From Nemertoderma westbladi (Eukaryota > Xenacoelomorpha > Nemertodermatida > Nemertodermatidae), in the NCBI GenBank assembly GCA_032718475.1, contig JAUCBJ010003721.1, positions 1 through 64,000 of the forward strand: a stretch of DNA of 64,000 nt, read 5' to 3'. The notes beneath the pieces were generated by a model that did not search any database, was not told the DNA's origin, and saw only the letters and a list, made by a program, of their open reading frames with translations. Below are positions 1 to 12,070 of the stretch, piece by piece; position 1 is the stretch's first letter, and every line of letters starts with the position of its first letter. Position numbers and translations under genes: made by a program.

Positions 1-2127
1 AATGGGGGACTGGAAGGGTTCGAGTTCCTTAATGATTGCAACCATAACGATAAAAGCAGTAACGTCAGGTTCTCTAGAGAGGGTTCCAGACTACGGACGA
101 GGGTCTATAGTTCCACCACAGTTGCCGTTATCACAGTAACTACCATATTTATTACTATTTTCTTAATCGCTTTGGTATGGGCCGTCGTCTACACTCAAGG
201 AGTTGTCCGAATCGAATTCAATACAGAGGAAGAGATGTGTCGACAGCCGAAACAGTACGGAGTCGAGACTTTTCTTCTAACCGAGAGTCCATGTGAGAGG
301 AACCATGATTGCGAGCATCATGTAGAGGAGATGCAGCGACACATGGGAGTCAACCGCGATCCATGCGAGGATTTCTACGAATACGCTTGCGGGAAAACCG
401 CGCAAACAATCCGCCAATCCAAACAACCGCCGCCGGATGATGCTGCCGCTATAGATCTACGATTGCAAGAAGTTATCAAACGTTTATCAACGCAAAACGT
501 TGAAGTGATTAACGAGGGTGTTTACAAGTTACAGACATTCTACAAATCGTGTATGATAGCGGACAGGAGACGGGAAACGGACGTCGCAGAGATTAAGAAG
601 ATAGTGAGGGAGGTGAGACAACGAGGTAGTCTAGAGAAGAGACTAGCGGCAATGAGGAGCGAGTTCGCGTTCGAAATAATCATTGCTGTGGGTTCCGAGA
701 AACAATGGGGGAAGACAAACAAAGTGCATCTGATGTTGGGGCAGCCCTCCAGACCGCTACTGACCAACTACGTCGCTCTACCAGACAGCCCCATGGAGGA
801 GGATAAACTTCGATACTTCTACGAACATAACGCGATGATGAGAAGTAATTCGCGTTGGGCGGAAACGTTCCACGGGAAGATAATCGAACCCGGGTGCAGA
901 GTAATAGAGCGAAGAGAGGATAATAGCTTCTGTAACGAGGGTTCAAAGAAGCGAATCAAAGATAACTGGAACTTCTTTCTGAGTATAACGGATGCTATGA
1001 AACCACGAGGTGGAGCGTGGGAGGGAGACAAATACGAAAGGATATTCAACCTCGGACACGTTAACAGTCTTCTACAACATTGCAGTTTCGATATAATCAA
1101 ATACCTAAACATTCTAATCGGCGGTGGAATTGAAAGTAAATATTGGAAAAGTGACTCAAATATTAAATTCTACGAAATTCAACACAACTACATTGTGAGT
1201 CTGGGGAAACTGTGCGAGTTATATGAGCCAGTGACGTCACTAGACAGCATCTCGAAACGACTCGCCGACTTTGTGGAGATAATGTTCGTGGCGACGGTTT
1301 CCACGGATACGGCGGGGGCTTACCGGGACGGGATCATCGAGTTTATGAACGAAACTCGGGAGAACACGGCGTTCGTGGGTCGACGACACGCCGAGTGGCT
1401 CGGGAACCACTTCCCGAGGTTGTCTGACCCCGTCGCCATGGCGACTCACTGCGCGCGCGCGGCGGTGGCTGCGTTGCCGGACGTGGCTTGGCATCTCTAC
1501 TACGACACGTTCGTGATGAACCACGACTCGGACGGGGCGGGATCGACAACGACAGAGATCGACCGAATCGTGGAGGAGATCCGGACGGTGTTCGTCGAGG
1601 CGATCGCGTCAGCGACCCGAGTGGACCAAACGACCCGGTCCACCGCGCTCGGCATCGCCAACTCGCTAAATAAAGTCATCGGGATCCCGGAATGGGCGAA
1701 GGACCCGGCAATACTCAACCGACTGTACGCCCGTGTCCCGGTAACCCTTGACAACTACATCGGTAACCGGTACCAATTGGATCGCGCAATTGGAGTGGAA
1801 CTCATCCTGCTGCGTTCCATTCATCCGAACGTGGAACGCGCCGAGTGGGGCGGAGGTCTGGGACTCGGACCGCTGTCCCCGCACGCGTTCTACATGCCGC
1901 GACTCAACGGGATACGCGTCCCCGTGGGTCTGCTAACCGGCCGTTTCTATGACCACCATCGACCCCGCGCCACTAAGTACGGCGCTTTGGGTTCGCTGAT
2001 AGCTCATGAGTTCTCCCACGCGTTCGATGGGTTGAACGACACTAGAGGACGTCCGCTAAACGATATAGAGGGTCAGACGGACTGCTTCGTTAAACAGTAT
2101 AAATCCATGAGGCAATCTCAGGCGTGG
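1..2127 (+). CDS. Neprilysin-like M13 zinc metallopeptidase, 5'-partial large exon
   Basis: Type II membrane zinc endopeptidase of the neprilysin/ECE family (M13), expected to cleave peptides outside the cell. The frame is open from base 1 with no in-frame ATG before the membrane segment, so the start lies in an exon left of the window. About residues 40-65 form a hydrophobic Val/Ile/Thr-rich signal anchor, followed by a Cys-rich ectodomain with CEDFYEYACG, the usual N-terminal M13 signature. Near the end the substrate motif reads HAFY (family: NAFY), then the zinc site HEFSH at about 2005-2019. The exon ends at 2127 in phase 0, with the consensus donor GTAAGT at 2128. The stretch between HExxH and the ExxxD motif of the next exon is about 15 residues shorter than in neprilysin. 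One exon holding nearly the whole ectodomain is unusual for this family and may reflect an old retrocopy. Family assignment is firm; activity is less certain. Confidence 0.93.
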
Positions 2128-5100
2128 GTAAGTTAGAACCATGGATGGGGTAAGTTAGAACCGTGGATGGGGTAAGTTAGAACCATGGATGGGGTAAGTT
2201 AGAACCATAGATGGGGTAAGTTAGAACAATGGATGGGGTAAGTTAGAACCAAAGATGGGGTAAGTTAGAAACTTGGATGGGGTAAGTTAGAACCATGGAT
2301 GGGGTAAGTTAGAACAATGGATGGGGTAAGTTAGAACCATAGATGGGGTAAGTTAGAACCAAAGATGGGGTAAGTTAGAACCACGGATGGGGTAAGTTAG
2401 AAACTTGGATGGGGTAAGTTAGAACCATGGATGGGGTAAGTTAGAACCAAAGATGGGGTAAGTTAGAACAATGGATGGGGTAAGTTAGAACAATGGATGG
2501 GGTAAGTTAGAACCATAGATGGGGTAAGTTAGAACCAAAGATGGGGTAAGTTAGAAACTTGGATGGGGTAAGTTAGAACCATGGATGGGGTAAGTTAGAA
2601 CCAAATATGGGGTAAGTTAGAAACTTGGATGGGGTAAGTTAGAACCATGGATGGGGTAAGTTAGAACCTTGGATGGGGTAAGCTAGAACCATGGATGGGG
2701 TAAGTTAGAACCATAGATGGGATAAGTTAGAACAATGGATGGGGTAAGTTAGAACCAAGGATGGGGTAAGTTAGAACCAAGGATGGAGTAAGTTAGAACC
2801 AAAGATGGGGTAAGTTAGAACCATGGATGGGGTAAGTTAGAACAATGGATGAGGTCAGTTAGAACCATGGATGGGGTAAGTTAGAACCAAAGATGGGGTA
2901 AGTTAGAACCAAGGATGGGGTAAGTTAGAACCAAGGATGGGGTAAGTTAGAACCATGGATGGGGTAAGTTAGAACCATGGATGGGGTAAGTTAGAACCAA
3001 AGATGGGGTAAGTTAGAACCATGGATGGGGTAATGTAGAACCACGGATGGGGTAAGTTAGAACAATGGATGGGGGTAAGTTAGAACCACGGATGGGGTAA
3101 GTTAGAAACTTGGATGGGGTAAGTTAGAACCATAGATGGGGAAAGTTAGAACAATGGATGGGGTAAGTTAGAACCAAAGATGGGGTAAGTTAGACCCACG
3201 GATGGGGTAAGTTAGAACCACGGATGGGGTAAGTTAGAACCATGGATGGGGTAAGTTAGAACCATGGATGGGGTAATGTAGAACCAAAGATGGGGTAAGT
3301 TAGAACAATGGATGGGGTAAGTTAGAAGCATGGATAGGGTAAGTTAGAACAATGGATGGGGTAAGTTAAAACCATGGATGGGGTAAGTTAGAACCACGGA
3401 TGGGGTAAGTTAGAACCATGGATGGGGTAATTTAGAAGCATGGATAGGGTAAGTTAGAACAATGGATGGGGTAAGTTAAAACCATGGATGGGGTAAGTTA
3501 GAACCACGGATGGGGTAAGTTAGAACCATGGATGGGGTAAGTTAGGACAATGGATGGGGTAAGTTAGAACCAAGGATGGGGTAATTTAGAACCAAGGATG
3601 GAGTAAGTTAGAACAATGGATGGGGTAAGTTAGAAGCATGGATGGGGTAAGTTAGAACAATGGATGGGGTAAGTTAGAACCATGGATGGGGTAAGTTAGA
3701 ACCAAGGATGGAGTAAGTTAGAACAATGGATGGGGTAAGTTAGAAGCATGGATGGGGTAAGTTAGAACAATGGATGGGGTAAGTTAGAACCATGGATGGG
3801 GTAAGTTAGAACAATGGATTGGGTAAGTTAGAAACACGGATAGGGTAAGTTAGAACCATAGATGGGGTAGTTAGAACAATGGATGGGGTAAGTTAGAACC
3901 AAGGATGGAGTAAGTTAGAACAATGGATGGGGTAAGTTAGAAGCATGGATGGGGTAAGTTAGAACAACGGATGGGGTAAGTTAGAACCATGGATGGGGTA
4001 AGTTAGAACCAAGGATGGTGTAAGTTAGAACCATGGATGGGGTAAGTTAGAACCAAAGATGGGGTAAGTTAAAACCATGGATGGGGTAAGTTAGAACAAC
4101 GGATTGGGTAAGTTAGAAACACGGATAGGGTAAGTTAGAACCATAGATGGGGTAGTTAGAACAATGGATGGGGTAAGTTAGAACCAAGGATGGAGTAAGT
4201 TAGAACAATGGATGGGGTAAGTTAGAAGCATGGATAGGGTAAGTTAGAACCATGGATGAAGTAAGTCAGAACCAAAAATGGGGTAAGTTAGAACCAAAGA
4301 TGGTGTAAGTTAGAACCATGGATGGGGTAAGTTAGAACCATGGATGGGGTAAGTTAGACCAACGGATGGGGTAAGTTAGAACCACGGATGGGGTAAGTTA
4401 GAACCAAAGATGGGGAAAGTTAGAACAATGGATGGGGTAAGTTAGAACAATGGATGGGGTAAGTTAGAACCAAAGATGGGGTAAGTTAGAACCAAAGATG
4501 GGGTAAGTTAGAAACTTGGATGGGGTAAGTTAGAACAATGGATGGGGTAAGTTAGAACCACAGATGGGGTAAGTTAGAACAATGGATTGGGTCAGTTAGA
4601 ACCATGGTTGGGGTAAGTTAGAACTATGGTTGGGGTAAGTTAGAACCATGGTTGGGGTAAGTTAGAACCAAAGATGGGGTAAGTTAAAACCATGGATGGG
4701 GTAAGTTAGACCAACGGATGGGGTAAGTTAGAACCACGGATGGGGTAAGTTAGAACCAAAGATGGGGAAAGTTAGAACAATGGATGGGGTAAGTTAGAAC
4801 AATGGATGGGGTAAGTTAGAACCATGGATGGGGTAAGTTAGAACCATAGATGGGGTAAGTTAGAACCAAAGATGGGGTAAGTTAGAAACTTGGATGGGGT
4901 AAGTTAGAACAATGGATGGGGTAAGTTAGAACCACAGATGGGGTAAGTTAGAACAATGGATTGGGTCAGTTAGAACCATGGTTGGGGTAAGTTAGAACTA
5001 TGGTTGGGGTAAGTTAGAACCATGGTTGGGGTAAGTTAGAACCATGGATGAGGTAAGTCAGAACCAAAAATGGGGTAAGTTAGAACCATAGATGGGGAAA

Positions 5101-8100
5101 GTTAGAACAATGGATTGGGTAAGTTAGAACCACTGATGGGGTAAGTTAGAACCAAAGATGGGGTAAGTTAGAACAATGGATTGGGTCAGTTAGAACCATG
5201 GATGAGGTAAGTTAGAACCACGGATGGGGTAAGTTAGAACCTTGGATGGGGTAAGTTAGAACCATGGATGGGGTAAGTTAGAACCAAAGATGGGGTAAGT
5301 TAGAACAATGGATGGGGTAAGTTAGAAGCATGGATAGGGTAATTTAGAAGCATGGATAGGGTAAGTTAGAACAATGGATGGGGTAAGTTAAAACCATGGA
5401 TGGGGTAAGTTAGAACCACGGATGGGGTAAGTTAGAACCATGGATGGGGTAAGTTAGAACCACGGATGGGGTAAGTTAGAACCATGGATGGGGTAATGTA
5501 GAACCACGGATGGGGTAAGTTAGAACCACGGATGGGGTAAGTTAGAACCACGGATGGGGTACGTCAGAACAATGGATGGGGTAAGTTAGAACCACGGATG
5601 GGGTAAGTTAGAACCATGGAGGGGGTACGTTAGAACCATAGATGGGGTAAGTTAGAACCACGGATGGGGTAAGTTAGAACCATGGATGGGGTAAGTCAGA
5701 ACAATGGATGGGGTAAGTTAGAACCACGGATGGGGTAAGTTAGAACCATAGATGGGGTAAGTTAGAACCACGGATGGGGTAAGTTAGAACCATGGAGGGG
5801 GTACGTTAGAACCATAGATGGGGTAAGTTAGAACCACGGATGGGGTAAGTTAGAACCAAAAATGGGGTAAGTTAGAACCATGGATGGGGTAATGTAGAAC
5901 CACGGATGGGGTAAGTTAGAACCACGGATGGGGTAAGTTAGAACCATGGAGGGGGTACGTTAGAACCATAGATGGGGTAAGTTAGAACCACGGATGGGGT
6001 AAGTTAGAACCATGGATGGGGTACGTCAGAACAATGGATGGGGTAAGTTAGAACCACGGATGGGGTAAGTTAGAACCATGGAGGGGGTACGTTAGAACCA
6101 TAGATGGGGTAAGTTAGAACCACGGATGGGGTAAGTTAGAACCATGGATGGGGTAAGTTAGAACCACGGATGGGGTAAGTTAGAACCAAAGATGGGGTAA
6201 GTCAGAACAATGGATGGGGTAAGTTAGAACCACGGAGTAAGGCAGAACCAAAATTGGGGTAAGTTAGAACCACGGAGTAAGTCAGAACCAAAATTGGGGT
6301 AAGTTAGAACAACGGATGGGGTAAGTTAGAACCAAAGATGGGGTAAGTCAGAACAATGGATGGGGTAAGTTAGAACCACGGAGTAAGGCAGAACCAAAAT
6401 TGGGGTAAGTTAGAACCACGGAGTAAGTCAGAACCAAAATTGGGGTAAGTTAGAACAACGGATGGGGTAAGTTAGACCAACGGATGGGGTAAGTTAGAAC
6501 CACGGATGGGGTAAGTTAGAACCAAAGATGGGGAAAGTTAGAACAATGGATGGGGTAAGTTAGAACAATGGATGGGGTAAGTTAGAACCAAAGATGGGGT
6601 AAGTTAGAACCAAAGATGGGGTAAGTTAGAAACTTGGATGGGGTAAGTTAGAACAATGGATGGGGTAAGTTAGAACCACAGATGGGGTAAGTTAGAACAA
6701 TGGATTGGGTCAGTTAGAACCATGGTTGGGGTAAGTTAGAACTATGGTTGGGGTAAGTTAGAACCATGGTTGGGGTAAGTTAGAACCAAAGATGGGGTAA
6801 GTTAAAACCATGGATGGGGTAAGTTAGACCAACGGATGGGGTAAGTTAGAACCACGGATGGGGTAAGTTAGAACCAAAGATGGGGAAAGTTAGAACAATG
6901 GATGGGGTAAGTTAGAACAATGGATGGGGTAAGTTAGAACCATGGATGGGGTAAGTTAGAACCATAGATGGGGTAAGTTAGAACCAAAGATGGGGTAAGT
7001 TAGAAACTTGGATGGGGTAAGTTAGAACAATGGATGGGGTAAGTTAGAACCACAGATGGGGTAAGTTAGAACAATGGATTGGGTCAGTTAGAACCATGGT
7101 TGGGGTAAGTTAGAACTATGGTTGGGGTAAGTTAGAACCATGGTTGGGGTAAGTTAGAACCATGGATGAGGTAAGTCAGAACCAAAAATGGGGTAAGTTA
7201 GAACCATAGATGGGGAAAGTTAGAACAATGGATTGGGTAAGTTAGAACCACTGATGGGGTAAGTTAGAACCAAAGATGGGGTAAGTTAGAACAATGGATT
7301 GGGTCAGTTAGAACCATGGATGAGGTAAGTTAGAACCACGGATGGGGTAAGTTAGAACCTTGGATGGGGTAAGTTAGAACCATGGATGGGGTAAGTTAGA
7401 ACCAAAGATGGGGTAAGTTAGAACAATGGATGGGGTAAGTTAGAAGCATGGATAGGGTAATTTAGAAGCATGGATAGGGTAAGTTAGAACAATGGATGGG
7501 GTAAGTTAAAACCATGGATGGGGTAAGTTAGAACCACGGATGGGGTAAGTTAGAACCATGGATGGGGTAAGTTAGAACCACGGATGGGGTAAGTTAGAAC
7601 CATGGATGGGGTAATGTAGAACCACGGATGGGGTAAGTTAGAACCACGGATGGGGTAAGTTAGAACCACGGATGGGGTACGTCAGAACAATGGATGGGGT
7701 AAGTTAGAACCACGGATGGGGTAAGTTAGAACCATGGAGGGGGTACGTTAGAACCATAGATGGGGTAAGTTAGAACCACGGATGGGGTAAGTTAGAACCA
7801 TGGATGGGGTAAGTCAGAACAATGGATGGGGTAAGTTAGAACCACGGATGGGGTAAGTTAGAACCATAGATGGGGTAAGTTAGAACCACGGATGGGGTAA
7901 GTTAGAACCATGGAGGGGGTACGTTAGAACCATAGATGGGGTAAGTTAGAACCACGGATGGGGTAAGTTAGAACCAAAAATGGGGTAAGTTAGAACCATG
8001 GATGGGGTAATGTAGAACCACGGATGGGGTAAGTTAGAACCACGGATGGGGTAAGTTAGAACCATGGAGGGGGTACGTTAGAACCATAGATGGGGTAAGT

Positions 8101-8970
8101 TAGAACCACGGATGGGGTAAGTTAGAACCATGGATGGGGTACGTCAGAACAATGGATGGGGTAAGTTAGAACCACGGATGGGGTAAGTTAGAACCATGGA
8201 GGGGGTACGTTAGAACCATAGATGGGGTAAGTTAGAACCACGGATGGGGTAAGTTAGAACCATGGATGGGGTAAGTTAGAACCACGGATGGGGTAAGTTA
8301 GAACCAAAGATGGGGTAAGTCAGAACAATGGATGGGGTAAGTTAGAACCACGGAGTAAGGCAGAACCAAAATTGGGGTAAGTTAGAACCACGGAGTAAGT
8401 CAGAACCAAAATTGGGGTAAGTTAGAACAACGGATGGGGTAAGTTAGAACCAAAGATGGGGTAAGTCAGAACAATGGATGGGGTAAGTTAGAACCACGGA
8501 GTAAGGCAGAACCAAAATTGGGGTAAGTTAGAACCACGGAGTAAGTCAGAACCAAAATTGGGGTAAGTTAGAACAACGGATGGGGTAAGTTAGAACCATG
8601 GATGGGGTACGTTAGAACCATAGATGGGGTAAGTTAGAACCACGGATGGGGTAAGTTAGAACAATGGATGGGGTAAGTCAGAACAATGGATGGGGTAAGT
8701 TAGAACCACGGATGGGGTAAGTTAGAACCACGGATGGGGTAAGTTAGAACCAAATATGGGGTAAGTTAGAACCATGGATGGGGTAAGTTAGAACCATAGA
8801 TGGTGTAAGTTAGAACCACGGATGGGGTAAGTTAGAACCATGGAGGGGGTACGTTAGAACCATAGATGGGGTAAGTTAGAACCAAAGATGGGGTAAGTTA
8901 GAACCACGGATGGGGTAAGTTAGAACCAAAGATGGGGTAAGTTTGAACCAGGGATGGGATAAGTAAGTAC
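2128..8970 (+). repeat. 22-bp intronic minisatellite built on a 5' splice donor
   Basis: About 310 tandem copies of a 22-bp unit fill nearly all of the M13 intron. The unit core is GGGTAAGTTAGAACC preceded by a short ATGGATG-type spacer. The first copy is the real splice junction: the exon ends GCGTGG and the intron starts GTAAGTTAGAACC. Spacer variants (ccatgg, caatgg, ccaaag, ccacgg, acttgg) and shortened units such as GGAGTAAGGCAGAACC occur. Two adjacent blocks of 2118 bp (about 4353-6470 and 6471-8588) are near-identical, so the array also grew by segmental duplication. The remaining intron (8971-9144) is AT-rich and ends in a weak acceptor, TATATTCCAG. Confidence 0.95.
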
Positions 8971-9144
8971 CATGGACCAGTTAGATTCCATAGATCCAGT
9001 AATGGACTGATCTGAACAATGGCAATAACTAACTACTTAGGGGATAAGTTTGTATCATACAAAATAAGTGAGCGAATTTTATTGAAAATTATAATTTATA
9101 TTGATTGATGAAACAGTGATTAAAATGTCGTAAATATATTCCAG

Positions 9145-9465
9145 AATGGCGCACTTTCCAAGACGGAGGACATGGCAGACACGGTTGGAGTGGCGTTATC
9201 TTACGCCGCCTACCGGGTATCTCCGGAACAGGAGCAACCCTTAGAGAGTCTGGAGTTAACAAACGACCAACTATTCTACCTCGCCTACGCGCAGACATTC
9301 TGCGAATTTCCCATTACAGACGCCCAGCAGTACAGCGAACACAGTTCCGGAAAGGATAGAGTCATTGGTAGTCTACAGAACAACAAACATTTCTCCAAAG
9401 TCTACAACTGCCCAACAGACTCCCATATGAATCCATCAAAAAAATGCGCAGTTTGGTATTTGTAA
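9145..9465 (+). CDS. Neprilysin-like M13 peptidase, last exon
   Basis: C-terminal 106 codons of the M13 peptidase. The acceptor AG is at 9143-9144 and the phase (0) matches the donor at 2127/2128. The exon carries the third zinc-ligand motif ExxxD as TEDMAD (neprilysin GENIAD), then SYAAYR, a DQLFYLAYAQTFC block, the substrate-binding His and Arg context (EHSSGKDRVIGSLQN) and the family C-terminal Cys-x-x-Trp box (KKCAVW) two residues before the stop. Together with the HEFSH exon this keeps all zinc ligands. Only this exon restores the C-terminus, so the 7-kb repeat intron has to be spliced for a complete enzyme. A short ORF starting at the ATG at 9172 is an internal methionine, not a separate gene. 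Confidence 0.92.
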   Translation, partial: NGALSKTEDMADTVGVALSYAAYRVSPEQEQPLESLELTNDQLFYLAYAQTFCEFPITDAQQYSEHSSGKDRVIGSLQNNKHFSKVYNCPTDSHMNPSKKCAVWYL

Positions 9466-9526
9466 ATATAAATATTGCCAAAATTCGAGAGAGAAAAAGA
9501 AAAGTTCAAATTACAATGTTATCATA

Positions 9527-9532
9527 ATTAAA
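9527..9532 (+). terminator. Candidate poly(A) signal of the M13 gene
   Basis: ATTAAA lies 62 bases after the M13 stop codon. No AATAAA is seen on this strand before the convergent gene's 3' end. The rest of 9466-9649 is AT-rich with no other feature. Confidence 0.4.
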
Positions 9533-9649
9533 TGGAGTTAATATCAACGTCTGATAACTTCACAGATTACCATTTGAACTGCGTTGGGTATCTGAATGAG
9601 ATAATCTTTTTATATAACAAATATATAATAATATTCGGAGTTAGAAAGT

Positions 9650-9655
9650 TTTATT
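9650..9655 (-). terminator. Poly(A) signal AATAAA of the KDM7-like gene
   Basis: A canonical AATAAA on the - strand overlaps the stop codon of the predicted terminal exon (TTTAATAAAAC). It sits about 185 bp from the M13 stop codon, so the two genes would be tail-to-tail. Confidence 0.5.
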
Positions 9656-9709
9656 AAATCATTTTCTCTATTATAACCAGTGTTGTTGGACGCTTTGTCC
9701 TTGATTGTC
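9654..9709 (-). CDS. Probable terminal exon of the KDM7-like gene
   Basis: On the - strand a strong acceptor (CTCTTTCTTTACAG, pyrimidine-rich) precedes 9709. The previous exon (19609-19771) ends one base into a codon; joining it here gives a short open tail rich in Lys/Arg/Thr and a TAA at 9654-9656 that overlaps AATAAA. Phase fit, acceptor quality and poly(A) signal agree, but the coding part is only about 18 codons and has no family motif. Vertebrate PHF2/PHF8 have long C-terminal tails, so either this protein is short or further exons lie elsewhere. The 9710-9943 stretch upstream is AT-rich with nothing else recognised. Confidence 0.45.
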
Positions 9710-9943
9710 CTGTAAAGAAAGAGCAAAGTGCGATTATTGTGTATCCAGTCTCCAAGGCGTGTATTTTCTAAATCACTTGGAGAATGAAATACTATGGATA
9801 CAAATAGATTAAAAAATGTATAATAAGAATAATAAGATCAGAATTGTGTAACACAAGAGTTAATCAAACCTGAGTAGTTCCTACGTATGAACATAAAATA
9901 GGCACATTAATACATTGTAAATAATGTAATATAAATACAAGTT

Positions 9944-12070
9944 ATAAATAATATATCAGTGGTTAACCAGTGTAGTTACCCATACGTCTACAAATAATAT
10001 ATCAGTGGTGAACCAGTGTAGTTAACTATACGTCTACAAATAATATATCAGTGGTGAACCAGTGTAGTTAACCATACGTCTACAAATAATATATCAGTGG
10101 TGAACCAGTGTAGTTAACCATACGTCTACAAATAATATATCAGTGGTGAACCAGTGTAGTTAACCATACGTCTACAAATAATATATCAGTGGTTAACCAG
10201 TGTAGTTAACCATACGTCTACAAATAATATATCAGTGGTGAACCAGTGTAGTTAACCATACGTCTACAAATAATATATCAGTGGTGAACCAGTGTAGTTA
10301 ACCATACGTCTACAAATAATATATCAGTGGTGAACCAGTGTAGTTAACCATACGTCTACAAATAATATATCAGTGGTGAACCAGTGTAGTTAACCATACG
10401 TCTACAAATAATATATCAGTGGTGAACCAGTGTAGTTAACCATACGTCTACAAATAATATATCAGTGGTGAACCAGTGTAGTTAACCATACGTCCACAAA
10501 TAATATATCAGTGGTGAACCAGTGTAGTTAACAATACATTTACAAATAATATATCAGTGGTGAACCAGTGTAGTTAACCATACGTCTACAAATAATATAT
10601 CAGTGGTGAACCAGTGTAGTTAACCATACGTCTACAAATAATATATCAGTGGTGAACCAGTGTAGTTAACCATACGTCTACAAATAATATATCAGTGGTG
10701 AACCAGTGTAGTTAACGATACGTCTACAAATAATATATCAGTGGTGAACCAGTGTAGTTAACCATACGTCTACAAATAATATATCAGTGGTTAACCAGTG
10801 TAGTTAACCATACGTCTACAAATAATATATCAGTGGTGAACCAGTGTAGTTAACCATACGTCTACAAATAATATATCAGTGGTGAACCAGTGTAGTTAAC
10901 CATACGTCCACAAATAATATATCAGTGGTGAACCAGTGTAGTTAACCATACGTCTACAAATAATATATCAGTGGTTAACCAATGTAGTTAACCATACGTC
11001 TACAAATAATATATCAGTGGTGAACCAGTGTAGTTAACCATACGTCTACAAATAATATATCAGTGGTGATGGTGAACCAGTGTTGTAGTTAACCATACGT
11101 CTACAAATAATATATCAGTGGTTAACCAGTGTAGTTAACCATACGTCTACAATTAATATATCAGTGGTTAACCAGTGTAGTTAACCATACGTCTACAAAT
11201 AATATATCAGTGGTTAACCAGTGTAGTTAACCATACGTCTACAAATAATATATCAGTGGTGAACCAGTGTAGTTAACCATACGTCTACAAATAATATATC
11301 AGTGGTTAACCAGTGTAGTTAACCATACGTCTACAATTAATATATCAGTGGTTAACCAGTGTAGTTAACCATACGTCTACAAATAATATATCAGTGGTTA
11401 ACCAGTGTAGTTAACCATACGTCTACAAATAATATATCAGTGGTGAACCAGTGTAGTTAACCATACGTCTACAAATAATATATCAGTGGTGAACCAGTGT
11501 AGTTAACCATACGTTTACAAATAATATATCAGTGGTTAACCAGTGTAGTTAACCATACGTCTACAAATAATATATCAGTGGTGAACCAGTGCAGTTAACC
11601 ATACGTCTACAAATAATATATCAGTGGTGAACCAGTGTAGTTAACCATACGTCCACAAATAATATATCAGTGGTGAACCAGTGTAGTTAACCATACGCCT
11701 ACAAATAATATATCAGTGGTGAACCAGTGTAGTTAACCATACGTCCACAAATAATATATCAGTGGTGAACCAGTGTAGTTAACCATACGTCTATAAATAA
11801 TGTATCAGTGGTTAACCAGTGTAGTTACCCATACGTCTACAAATAATATATCAGTGGTGAACCAGTGTAGTTAACCATACGTCTACAAATAATATATCAG
11901 TGGTTAACCAGTGTAGTTAACCATACGTCTACAATTAATATATCAGTGGTTAACCAGTGTAGTTAACCATACGTCTACAAATAATATATCAGTGGTTAAC
12001 CAGTGTAGTTAACCATACGTCTACAAATAATATATCAGTGGTGAACCAGTGTAGTTAACCATACGTCTAC
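9944..12070. repeat. 46-bp minisatellite, left block
   Basis: About 46 tandem copies of a 46-bp unit containing AATATATCAGTGGTGAACC and TAGTTAACCATACGTC. Variants (gtggTtaacc, cgtCcac, acaaTtaat, an inserted GTGGTGAT) mark subfamilies. The array is in the KDM7-like intron between 19609 and 9709. Units 10901-11590 recur in the same variant order at 15794-16483 (offset 4893), beyond the LINE insertion. Confidence 0.95.
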
